Assembly (NCBI GenBank): GCA_034509735.1
Contig: JACGWO010000005.1
Coordinates: forward strand, 35,246,479 to 35,310,478
Direction of reading: 5' to 3'
From: Sesamum alatum
Lineage: Eukaryota; Streptophyta; Magnoliopsida; Lamiales; Pedaliaceae
Length of the DNA stretch: 64,000 nucleotides
The notes under the pieces were generated by a model. It did no database searches. It was not told the DNA's origin and was given only the letters and a program-made list of their open reading frames with translations. Below, piece by piece: positions 22,129 to 32,610 of the stretch. The translations under genes and the position numbers were made by a program. Numbering within the stretch: the first letter of the stretch is position 1; each line of letters opens with the position of its first letter.

Positions 22129-25046
22129 TCTATACCTATATAAAAGCATGAATAGCTACAAAGGTTCCTTTTCTTTTTTTTTATTTGCCTAAATTAACCT
22201 TATCATATTATTTTTCATAGGGGTGATTTTGTAAAACCATGTGCTTCTTAATCCATATTAAATACTTTCACATTATAGTATTTACTCTTGTTAATTATTG
22301 TTTTCACATTATAGTATTTACTCTTATTAATTGTTTTTTACATGTTTATGCCTAGATTTAATTCATTTACTTGTAGAGTAAAAAAAAATACCTCATAATA
22401 ATAGAATAAGAAAATACTAGAAAAAAAATAAAAAATTGAAAGAACTTGTGTAAATTCATTGATTTCTTTTTCTCTTAAAAATGTGACAAAATGAAAATTG
22501 AGAGTACATGAAGAGATGATTATAGACATCCATTGTGCTCGAGTAAAATCTTAACTTTTTTATGTTTCATTGTTTGATATTTAATCATGTCATATTATCT
22601 CTTTTGCACAATACACCTGCTACATGCCTTTCATCATCTATTTATGATTTTATCATTCTACATAAAGCTAGCAAGAGATGAATAATAGACATCATAATTA
22701 ATTATAAATTTAAATTCTATAGAACTGTAAAAGTTAGAAAGTAAAATTGAATAAAATAAAAATTAAGTAAAAAAGAATATTGCAAAGAATATATCACAAA
22801 AGTACTTTAGAGATAATTGATATAAGATATAAAATTTTAAAGAAATAAAATAAAATAATAATTATTAATTGAACTTACCCATTTTTTTTTAAAAAAAGAA
22901 CAAAAAGTAAATTATAAAATTTTAAAATCCTAGCTATAAGCGGACAAAATTTAAAAAGTAAAATATCAACCTTTTTATATTCAATAGAAGTTCATAAGTT
23001 TAATACAAAATAAATAAATAAATAAAGATGTTGTCAAGTGAAAATGTTTATACAAGATTAATAGTTTAATGATCCTGTTATAACTTATAGGTTCACAGAG
23101 GTAGTGAAACTTTATCCGTATTATTGCAAATTCATTAATACCTGGATATTCTCTTTTTGAGTTATATTACCCATTTACTTATTCATACTATATTTATTTA
23201 ATTGTATATAATTATTTTAATATAAACTTAAATTTGTAATGATAGATATCATATCTTGTATAGTAAAATTGTTTATAATTAAATAAAAAAGTAAAAAATA
23301 AATGGAGTAAATAATTTTGGAATAAAAAAGAATTTTCTACATTTAATTTTGGAATCATGAGATTTAGGAAAAAAATAGAAAAAAATAAGAAAAATAATTC
23401 TATTTGCATTTTCTTTTCGGGTTTTGTTTTAAGTAGTGCAGATTTTGTAAGATATAAGATCCAAAAAAATATTAAACAAGCACCAATAAATTATAGAAGA
23501 ACTAGAACGAGAAAATATATTATTTTAATTTGTTTGGTGAGCATCTTCTCCATTTCTTAATTAACTATGGACAAGAATATGGTATAAATTTTTTCAAAGA
23601 GATCTTTTAATGTTACTTTTTAGAGAAAGTAAATGTACACATAATACGATATCAATAGGAGAAGATATTTTATAGTAAAAAAATGAAGTGCATATATACA
23701 TCTCTATGAGATTTTAAACATAGATTTGGTAGATATACTTATTACACATACTATAGAATATTTAATAGGAATAAAAAAAATTATGTGAAATAATAAAGAC
23801 ACGTAGTTCTTTTATCCTCAAAATACATATTATTATATTTAGAAAACTCTACCGAAAAATTTCGATATTTTTTAAGACATTAGCAAGATTACTCTAAAGG
23901 AAATATTGTAGTTTTATGACAAGATTTTTACTGATCTTTTCATGATTAGGCTACCTATCAAGTTCATGTATTGCGTTTAAAACATCACATATGACTTTTA
24001 ATTCTAATACATATATGATTTTTGAAACATTGAATTAAGGATATACCCGAGGCTCCTCAAGTGGACATATTTCTTTTAATCCCTTCAATGGTATATTTCT
24101 AAATTATTTAGACATAATAAAAATTAAAATTTAACATAAAATTACAATTTTAACAAATGTTAAATTAAATAAAGTGAAAAGTGAATTCGTAATTCATGAA
24201 ATAAGTAGAAAAGAATTATTTTAGTTTTAACTATGAACATAAAGAATAAAATCAATAAGGTCTTCTTTTTTACATACATGATTTGAAGTATAAAAAAATT
24301 TAATTTAATAAAGTTTGCCATTTTTATTATTTTCATTCTCAAAATTACTAATTTGTTAGTTTATACCATAACAACAAATATTATAGTGACATGAGCGTAT
24401 AAGCATCTACCAAATCATATGAGTTTATTGTAATATGAGTTTATTTGGGTTTATAAATCAAACTGATGTATATCTCAGTTTATTAACATTAATACAGAAT
24501 TACCATTTCTAAAAAAAAAAAAGGGGTTACATTCTCTGTTAAAGAAGGAAATCAAAAGTAAAACATCAATTAACTCATTTAATCTTAATAAGAAACGTGA
24601 TGCAGTATCTTGAGAAGACAAGATGAGGGAAATAGTAAACGATGAATAAGAAAGATGACATTGAAGCTGAAATGCCAAGCAATGGGGAGATTATTAGTAA
24701 TTTCATAACCCAAGAAATTCATTAAACCAATCGCAAAAGGGGTTTCCTGCCAATAAAATCGAACAAGTGAATAATGGGACCATATGTTTACATAACAACT
24801 AATATAGTTATTCTATTATTTAGCTTTTGAATTTTCAATGAATAAAAAGTTTTTGCAAAATTTTTTAGAAGTTCAAATTGAGAAATCTTAGTGGATAAGA
24901 TCTTTTCATTTATGAAGTACTTATTAAATTTAAAATAATATTTCTTAATTTATGAATATCTTATATTTTCGCTTAATTAAACTTTTAAATAGTATAATCA
25001 TTTTGTCGAAATCATGAGTATTACGTGCAACGCACGTGGCTCCTAT
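22129..25046 (+). mobile_element. Helitron-type element inserted in a MULE gene
   Basis: Starts TCTATACCTATATAAAAGC after an A. It ends with the hairpin ACGTGC-AAC-GCACGT (25,023-25,037), GGCTC and CTAT followed by T at 25,043-25,047; canonical CTAG has become CTAT. The two sides of the insertion are consecutive parts of one MULE transposase reading, which independently supports the boundaries. The interior is AT-rich without a Rep/helicase frame, so it is non-autonomous. Confidence 0.65.
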
Positions 25047-26210
25047 TAATCCAATTGAAGGCTTGAAAAGGTTACCTCACAATTGTCCTAGAAACTTTAA
25101 AAACACAAGTGCTAATGCTACATACCTAGTTGACAGGTTTAGGATGCATTTTGTTGATGATCCCAATATGAGCTTGAAATCATTTAAAATTTTGATTAGC
25201 AAGGAAGTGAAAATATATGCTCACATCAGAAACTGCACTGGGCTAAAAGAAAAGTTGTAGAGGTAATTCAGGGGAATGTGAAGGAGCAATACTACAAGTT
25301 GCGGTAGTACTGTAGACAAATTTTATTGAAAAATTCGGGTTTCATTTTACAATTGTAAAGGTTGAGACTCCCCCAATTTATAGAAATCCTACCTTCCAAA
25401 GGATTTTTCTAATGTATGAAGCTCAGAAGAAAGGATTTTTAATGGGGTGCAGACCTGTTATTGGGTTGGATCCATGATTTCTTAAGGGTCTATGTGGAGG
25501 GCAACTTATGACTGCAATTGCTAGGGATGTAAACAACCAAATATTTTCATTTGCCATGCGCTGTTGTTGTGTCAGAATGTAAGGATAGTTGGACATGGTT
25601 TCTTGATTGATGCAACTTAACTGATGCTTTACGTGGAATTGATGGGAGGCAGTGGACCTTTATTTCATATAGACAGAAATGTTTGGTTGAAATTTTCCAA
25701 GATCTGATGCCTAGTGTTGATCACAGATTTTATGTGGGACACTTATATACAAATTTGAAGTTGAGTTTCAAAGACAAGACTTTAAAAAATTTAATGCGGG
25801 GTGCAACATGCTATTATGTTGAGGAGGAATCAGATTAAAGAAATTTCAGATGATGCTTATTATTGCTTAATGAACATTCCAACTCAAAAAGGTGTAAGCA
25901 TAAGATGTTTGTTATTCTAGATGTGACATGTTGAGTAAACACCTTTGTGAGTCTTTCAACAATTTTATTAAAGAGGTCAGGGATGAGTCAATATTCACAA
26001 TGTTGGAGATGTTAAGGAGGCAACTAATGTGTAGATTTCAGCAAAAGTTGCATCAGACAGCAAAATGCAAGGGATTGTTGTGCTCACGGATCCAGGATAA
26101 GGTTGACCATTTGAAAACCGAAACACTGGATTATGAAGCACTCCTGCCCGAGGAATTTGGGAGATTCAAGGAGCAAACACGAGTTGGGTGGTTGATCTAA
26201 ATCATCATAA

Positions 26211-27285
26211 ATGCACATGTAGGGCTAATATTTTTGACCTTTAACTTTCTAGAATAGAATTTTGGTCCTACATCTTTTCAATTTTCCCTTTTTAAATTAT
26301 TTTTTCACCAAGCTCACCCTTCTCGACTTTGGAGGTGAACTCAGCAAAAAAAAAAAAGAAGGATTAAAATTGCAAAAACTAAAAAAATGGAGAAGCAAAA
26401 TACTACTTTAAAAAATTGAAGAACGAAATTATCAAATAATTTAAGTTACGAGACAAAAAAATATATTAAAGCCCAGCAAAGATGTGGACAACAAAGCTCG
26501 CAGTCGCTGGTGAATCGCATCACTTGATCAAACTACTTTTAAATTTCATGCCTCTTGCTTTTGTCACCTTCTTATAGTCTGAAATTAATATACATCCTGA
26601 CACTGTATAGAAAAGTACTATAATTAGTACTAATTAGTACTTCGTTGTTGGGTTGTCTTTATAAGACAATTGGCTTCATAGTTAAATAAATTCATATGCA
26701 ATAATAAGTACTTTAGTTAAGTTAAAAAGTACATAATTAGTATAAAACAACACAATAAATTGGGTTAATTGTATTTAGACCCCCTCTAAAAATATAAAAT
26801 TACAATTTTCCCCAACAATTTCAAAATCACACTTAAACTCCCTCTGTGAATTCCCCCTTTACAACCGATCCTCTTCCATTAGAGTTTGGACGAAAAATAC
26901 CGACGTCAATAAAAAATTACATAAATTTTCAATTCTATCTCTCATTCAGCATTCCTTTAGTATTAGTAAGAGGCTAATTATGACATATATAAAGTCAAAA
27001 TTGTGGGTTTGTAATATCCCGTAATAGCCATTAAATAAAAAATAGTTGTTGATAAATGAGAAAACTAGTTATCTTTCTGTGCCCTTTTTCACTTCTTATA
27101 TATGGGGTGAATTGTACACCACTTTTGCGTATATTTATTGAAGCATAATATAAAGTATTTGAACAAAACATTTTTAATAAATAGATACAATAATGATGTT
27201 AACTTTTTATATTTGGAAAAAAAAAAGAAGTCTGAATAATAAATAATAAAAGAAATCATTGCACAAATTCTAATCTTAGTCAACT
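26211..27285. repeat. Repeat fragments between MULE relic and NLR copy 2
   Basis: 26,220-26,470 is a GGTCC-type inverted-repeat element. 26,761-26,960 matches the left half of the Mutator-like MITE at 35,721 (GGGTTAATTGTATTTAGACCCCC). The remainder is AT-rich with nothing recognised. Confidence 0.45.
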
Positions 27286-27734
27286 TGCAGAGATGCCGGA
27301 AGGCGCCAACTTCTTGATTAATATGGACATCTCAAATATCATCTTGTTTAGGTATACTACGAAAATAATAAAAGAAAATTTTCTTGCTTATAATTAATCT
27401 TGAACAAGAACTTAATTTAAAAAATATGTCTTAGTTGTATGTTTTCACGTTCTTAGCCAACTCATGATTAATACTTTAGTATTGCCACACTGTAGCTGGT
27501 AATACTCAAACTAACAGGAAGTGAACCATATATTAAGATCCTGAGGAATATGTTCACATGAAATGTCAACGCATAGAAGAGTGTAGTAGCTTACATGTTT
27601 TCATGATAATTGTAGATTCATAATTATTAACTAAAATGATTGTTGGCAAGTGGTGATCATTCAGCATACAAGTTCTGACTGTTCCAACTAATTTTCTTCT
27701 TGTGAGAGATAGTGAGGAAGAGAAACCAGGCGAA
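27286..27734 (+). promoter_or_regulatory. Upstream flank of NLR copy 2
   Basis: Homologous to the flanks of the other NLR copies: GACATCTCAAATATCATCTTG near 27,328, GATCCTGAGGAATATGTTC near 27,537, and the GACTGTTCC / GAGGAAGAGAAACCAGG leader just before the ATG. A GTG-initiated frame runs into the ATG, but the ATG at 27,735 matches the other copies. Confidence 0.45.
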
Positions 27735-27997
27735 ATGGCTTACAACCTTGAATCCCTTGTGCAAATCCTAGAGCAGTTCCTGCACCCTGATCATGACCAG
27801 CCTCTTTGGATTCTTGATTCCAACAAGAAACCACAAATTGAATCCCTCTTACAGAAGGCCTGTTTCTTGAAAAATCTTTTCGAAAATTCTTCTTCAGCAG
27901 TAACTAGCTATAGATTACAAAGTCTGGAGAGTCGAATCAGAGATGTAGTGTATAATGCAGAAGATGTTCTTGAATCCCACCTGATGGATCAACTTCT
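27735..27997 (+). pseudogene. NLR copy 2, 5' coiled-coil fragment only
   Basis: Starts MAYNLESLVQILEQFLHP and follows the Rx-type N-terminal domain of the other two NLRs, including LQSLESRIRDVVYNAEDVLE (EDVID-like region), up to about residue 88. It then runs into an inverted-repeat element at 27,998 and stops 26 bases later, at 28,023-28,025. There is no P-loop, NB-ARC or LRR. A matching scrap of NLR 3' flank lies at 29,145-29,205. A short coiled-coil protein could still be made from this frame. Confidence 0.75.
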
Positions 27998-28485
27998 AGG
28001 GAAAATTATTTTTTTAATCCGCTAAGTATGCCCAATATTAATTTTAGTCCGATAACTATGCCCATTTTTTTCTAAGTCTAGTAACTTGCAAAATTGATGA
28101 GATTTAGTCCGAATTAGGATTTTTTACTCAATTTTCCGGCATTATTTTGAAAATTAGCCAAAAAATGCAGACGTTTTGGTTAATTTACGGCAATTTATAC
28201 ACGTGTACAATCACATGTATTAGTTGTCATTTGTACAACCACACATATTATGTGGCATTCAAATTATAATCCACCTCATTTCAATTGCCACGTAGGCTTA
28301 AAAATTCTCAAAATATGTTCAGTTGGCATGCCATGTAACATTTCCGTCTACGAAATTAAAAATCGACCACCGTAGGACTAAATCTCATCATTTTTGTAAA
28401 TTACTGGACTTAGAAAAAATGGGCATAATTATCGGACTAAAATTAATATTGTGCATACTTAGCGGGCTAAAAAAATAATTTTCCT
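27998..28485. mobile_element. Inverted-repeat element in NLR copy 2
   Basis: Left arm GGGAAAATTATTTTTTTAAT followed by CCGCTAAGTATGCCCAATATT; the right arm is the reverse complement at 28,350-28,485, giving arms of about 120 bp. Mutator-like in style. No exact 9-bp duplication was seen. A relic of the same right end is at 29,024-29,065. Confidence 0.65.
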
Positions 28486-28653
28486 ATTATCTATACAATA
28501 CTTTAAAGTATTACATTAGGTAGACAAAATATGAATTGACTAAAATACCATTAGTTATTCTTGTTTCATTTACAAACTAATTATTTATTTAATTATATAC
28601 AATAAAATAAATTTATTTTATTATTTTTTGATTAGTTAGGTATTTTATTTATC

Positions 28654-29023
28654 GGGGAAAATGTGTTTTTAGCCTCATCCCGTTAAAAAGGGTCATAATC
28701 GGTTTTAGTCCCACAATTCTTGCAGGTGTCGCTTTTAGTCTCGTTAAACCCCAAAACAAGCATTTTCAGTCCCAAAATGCATGTGCAGTGCACATGACAG
28801 ACTGACGCCGTTAACTGCCCTTAACGTCCGTTAATGGGCGTTAAGTCATGACAGACTGACGCCGTTAACTGCCCTTAACGTCCGTTAATGGGCGTTAAGT
28901 CATGTGCACTGCACATGCCATTTTGGGACTGAAAAGGCTTGTTTTTGGGTTTAACGGGACTAAAAGCGATACCTGCAAGAATTGTGGGACTAAAAATAAC
29001 GGGACTAAAAAAATATTTTGCCC
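28654..29023. mobile_element. Inverted-repeat element with 54-bp internal duplication
   Basis: Arms: GGGGAAAATGTGTTTTTAGCC at the left, and at the right the reverse complement of GGGCAAAATATTTTTTTAGTC. The centre holds an exact 54-bp tandem duplication (28,793-28,846 and 28,847-28,900), each with a partly palindromic TTAACGTCCGTTAA core. It is set against the relic of another element at 29,024. Confidence 0.65.
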
Positions 29024-29144
29024 AATATTGGGCATATTTAACGGACTATAAAAATAATTTTCCCCAACCTAAACTTTACTTTGCTAATTAGCTCAAAGCT
29101 GATTTTAACATCAAATTTTTGTGTGATTAATATCTTGTATATGG

Positions 29145-29400
29145 TGCAGTCATGCCACTGCCAGTTTCCAAGATAATTGAACTCAAGCTTTGTTTGAAGA
29201 GATTCGCGCGCTAATCATACTTTTGGTCCACAAACATGACCATTTATTCGATTTTAGTCTTCAAACATTTCACAATTATAGTATTGGTTCTCCAACTTCC
29301 ATTTTTGTTACACTTTTGATTTCTTTGGTTAACTTTTTGTCAAAATTAAGTAAAGTGAACCACGTGAGGCGGACGTTGGAGGGAAATTAACAGCTTTTTC
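29145..29400 (+). repeat. NLR copy 2, 3'-flank scrap and GGTCC-type repeat
   Basis: TAATTGAACTCAAGCT near 29,175 and the words around it recur at 35,360 downstream of the intact NLR, so this is the 3' flank of the truncated copy. The NB-ARC and LRR coding DNA that should lie between 27,997 and here is absent. From 29,205 a GGTCC-type inverted-repeat element follows. Confidence 0.5.
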
Positions 29401-29798
29401 CTGCCTGATTGAAACCCTTCTTCAAGGCCTTTGACTGCCATACATTTTTTCTCATTTGCCACTCTTTAACAGCCTTCTTTTCTCTCCAAAGGTAAAGAAA
29501 TTTTGAGATGGCATGAAGATTTTTTAGATACACTTCTGAGGGGAGAATTGATTACTGTTTCAAATTGTCTTTCTGTTTTAATGATGTTGTGAGTTAATTT
29601 GCCTTGTTGCTCTTTTTTATATAGGAGTTTGAAGTTTTCCTATTTGTAGCATTGATTATTTTTATGGTTTAACATAAAAATGGAGTATGAATTTTGGTTG
29701 ATGGAGTGTAAAAACATGTACTTCAAAAATTAATTAATGACCTTTCAAATTGATAATAGCTTTTCTGATCAACGAAGAGCAACTTGATTCTATCAATA
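29401..29798. other. Downstream NLR flank, no gene seen
   Basis: Non-coding. The part around 29,668 (GGTTTAACATAAAAATGGAG) matches flanks at 21,279 and, more weakly, about 36,345. Confidence 0.4.
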
Positions 29799-31481
29799 CT
29801 AGACAATATCACGTGCTATGCATGTGCAAAAACATGACTTTGAAGGTAAATGAGTTACTTATTAGTGATGGACAAAGAATAATCAAATATTAACAAAAAA
29901 AAAATAATTAATCAAAGTCTCTTATTTTCTATTTTGATGAAATCCTAATTTAATAAGATAAGTCATCTTTCATTTGTAGGTTTATATATATATATATATA
30001 TATTGTTATTTTTGTTTTCATTACTGTTTTATTTTCGTAATGTTATCCCTTTATATTATATTTCTTTTATTATAATATTTTCAATGTCTTTAATTTTTAA
30101 ATTTATTGATGTTGAATGATTTTAAATTAATTATTTGTTAACTATTGCTAATAAAAAATTGATCTAATTGAACATATCTCTAGTATTAGTACTTCTATTG
30201 TGATGTTCTATAATTATGAAATATATATTCAAGTTATTAAATGTATTTTAGGGTTTATTGCAATTTTAGTTCTGAATCTTTAAGGGGTTGGCAATTTCGG
30301 TCCTTTAATTCTAGGTGTGGCGATTTTGGTCCTATATTTTTTAAAGTTTTGCGATTTTAGGCTTTTAGCCCTATTAATGACTAGTTTAGCCTTTTGATGA
30401 TAAAAACCTTATAGTCCATACACATGCTCTTAATTAGGTCCAACATACTTTCGAATAAAATTAAACCTTCATAAGTTCATACCTTAATTTGACAGCTTTC
30501 CCATCCAGTATTCCAAGCCCTCATTTTTCGGATTTCTTCCAACCAGTACTCTACCGCATAGATGATTCACAGGTACTTGACTCCTTCAACAATAATCAAC
30601 ATAACCCTATTTCGTTTCTTACCTTAGGGCGTAAAAGCACTCTAAAATAGAGACTCAATAAAATTTTGGATAAACAGGTTGAATAGAAGTGTTGAATTTA
30701 TTGAAGAAATAATTAAAATATTACATAGATATATTATTTTTCTATTTGAGGAGATAACTATTTGTTGTGTGTTGTGGCTTGTCCATCTTAGATGCATTTT
30801 TTCTTACTGTCATTTACATTTTCTTCTTTCATTTCTTGTGTTAGCTAGAACAAACTATTTGGTTTAACTCGCTCAAGTCGACCTCCCCGAGGAAGATTAT
30901 GTTAGCTAGAGGAGACCACTTGGTTTATTCGCTAAAGGTTATTTTTCATTGAGATTGACCATGTTAGCTAGAAAAAACTGCATGGTTCACTCGCTAAAAT
31001 CAAAGTCCCCGAGGAAAATTATGTTAGCTAGAGGAGGCCACTTGGTTCATTCGCTAAAAGTTATTCTTCCTTGAGATTGACCATGTTAGCTAGAAAAAAC
31101 CACCTGGTTCACTCGCTAAAATCAACCTCCCCGAGAAAGATTATGTTAGCTAGAAGAGACTGCTTGGTTCACTCGCTAAAAGGTTACTCTTGATTGGAAA
31201 TTTTTCCTAGCGAAAAAAGTTCGCTGGAAAATAAGAAGGGTTTATCAAACCACTAAAAGCAAGTTAATAAAATTCTGTGTTGATAGATTCATTCATGATT
31301 CACAATTTAAGTTTTTTATCCTAAATTTATATGGAGGAAGTTTAGAATATTTAGAATTCTAAATTGTTAAAAATTCCAGAATTTGTAATATAATAATTAA
31401 TAATATTTAAATGAGGGTATTTGTCTTTTCACAATGGTGAACAAACAACTTGAGTAGTTATACATTTATATAGAGTATAGA
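29799..31481 (-). mobile_element. Helitron-type element, minus strand, 1,683 bp
   Basis: On the minus strand it starts TCTATACTCTATATAAATG at 31,481 after an A. It ends with a hairpin (GCACATGC / GCACGTG arms, about 29,810-29,826) then GATATTGT and CTAG at 29,802-29,799 before T. Its first about 250 bases match those of the Helitron at 45,882. It contains a 60-bp minisatellite (30,840-31,190). No Rep/helicase frame. Confidence 0.75.
30840..31190. repeat. Minisatellite of about 60-bp units with A/B alternation
   Basis: Six units, each starting GTTAGCTAGA and containing GGTT(C/T)A(C/T)TCGCTAAA. Odd and even units differ (CCTCCCCGAGGAAGATTAT versus TTGAGATTGACCAT), so the true period is about 120 bp. 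Confidence 0.85.
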
Positions 31482-31531
31482 TTAAATATTATTACGGCAA
31501 TATGTGCAATAATGAAAATAGGGTTACAATC

Positions 31532-31832
31532 GGGCAAAATGCTTTTTTAATCCCGTAAGATTAGGACATTATTTGTTTTGGTACCACAACTTAGGTAGGT
31601 GGTTATTTTAGTCCCATAAAACACGTTTTTCAGTTTTTTTGGTCCCAACACATGACATTTTGGAACCAAAACTGAAAAACGTGTTTTATGAGACTAAAAC
31701 AACCACCTACATTTTGGACCAAAAAAATTAAAAGAAAATGTGTTTTCTGGGACTAAAACAATCATCTACATAAGTTGTGGTACCAAAAGAAATAATGCTC
31801 TAATTTTACGGGGTCAAAAAGATATTTTACCC
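31532..31832. mobile_element. Mutator-like MITE, 301 bp, 10-bp TSD
   Basis: Ends GGGCAAAATGCTTTTTTAAT and the reverse complement of GGGTAAAATATCTTTTTGAC, flanked by the perfect 10-bp duplication GGTTACAATC (31,522-31,531 and 31,833-31,842). The whole element folds back on itself. No coding capacity. Confidence 0.85.
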
Positions 31833-31842
31833 GGTTACAATC

Positions 31843-32610
31843 GGAGGACGCCTGTTAGCTGTAAGCAACAAGAAATTTTTCAAGAAACCAAACACAATAT
31901 ATATGAAATAAATATTTGCCTGTCAATATTTTCTAAAAATAAGTCAAAGATGGCTGGCTAATAATATTTTATTTTCTAATCTAACTGACAGTACTAATTA
32001 ATATTTTTTCCCTTCGATGTATCATCAGGCCAGTTGCAATATGCGACGACTTCTAGCTAGGTAGGTGATCAGCTGAGCAACAAGAATATTTTTAGAAGTT
32101 GGCACCAAACACGAAATAAATATTATAAATTAATCAGATCTTTAACAAGTATATGTTGGTATCATGCACAAAAATCATTTCTAGCAGAAAACTTATTTAA
32201 AATAGTACTCTATAAATATATTAGCTAAAATATAGACTTCTGAATTTAAAATGCATATTTGTGAAAAATTTTGTACTTTCTAATTAATTAATTTATTTAA
32301 AAAAACAATTATGACTTCATAACGTCTAAATAAACGGAAAAAATAGGAAGAGATCTTAAACAAATAAAAGATAAAATATGTAAGAGTTGTTTTCTTTTTT
32401 GTGAAGGCATTGCAACTTTTGCTGCACTTCCAAATAATATCAATTTATAATGAGTTGTTATAATGCTTAGATCAGGCTGTTGATAAAGTAAACATCCATT
32501 TATATATGTGTTAGGTAATACACAAATAGTACTTGAGCATAAAAAGGTTGTGAGACAGTTCCAAAGTAATTTTCTTCCTGTGAGAGCTTTGTGAGGAGAA
32601 ATCAGGCAAT
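31843..32610 (+). other. Upstream region of intact NLR
   Basis: AT-rich. From about 32,460 it matches the flank of NLR copy 1 (TTAGATCAGGCTGTTGAT versus TTAGACAGGCTGTTGATCAA), ending in the shared leader GACAGTTCC...TTCCTGTGAGAGC...GAGGAGAAATCAGG. No unambiguous TATA box can be chosen among many AT motifs. Confidence 0.4.

Larger units (their letters stand above)
21890..26210 (+). pseudogene. Mutator-like (MULE) transposase gene, decayed and split by a Helitron
   Basis: The left piece (21,890-22,095) translates to MULE N-terminal sequence: DLDVGLVF, then FRKALRQYLVNNRFQLV and MTVKCKNKCG with a stop where W is expected. The right piece resumes after the Helitron (from about 25,047) with RLPHNCPRNFKNTSANATYL and the MuDR-type helix. 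It continues in shifting frames through FLMGCRPVIGLD (25,436), GGQLMTAIARD (25,497), WTFISYRQK (about 25,660), HRFYVGHLYTNLK (25,720), and a last clean frame at 25,928-26,200 (SKHLCESFNNFIKE, TMLEMLRRQLMCRFQQK). Several stops and shifts make it non-functional. Terminal inverted repeats of the MULE itself were not located. Confidence 0.75.

Noticed and set aside
30840..31190. Possible CRISPR-like array
   Set aside because: Regular 60-bp units are a plain minisatellite with no constant repeat plus variable spacer pattern, in a plant Helitron.
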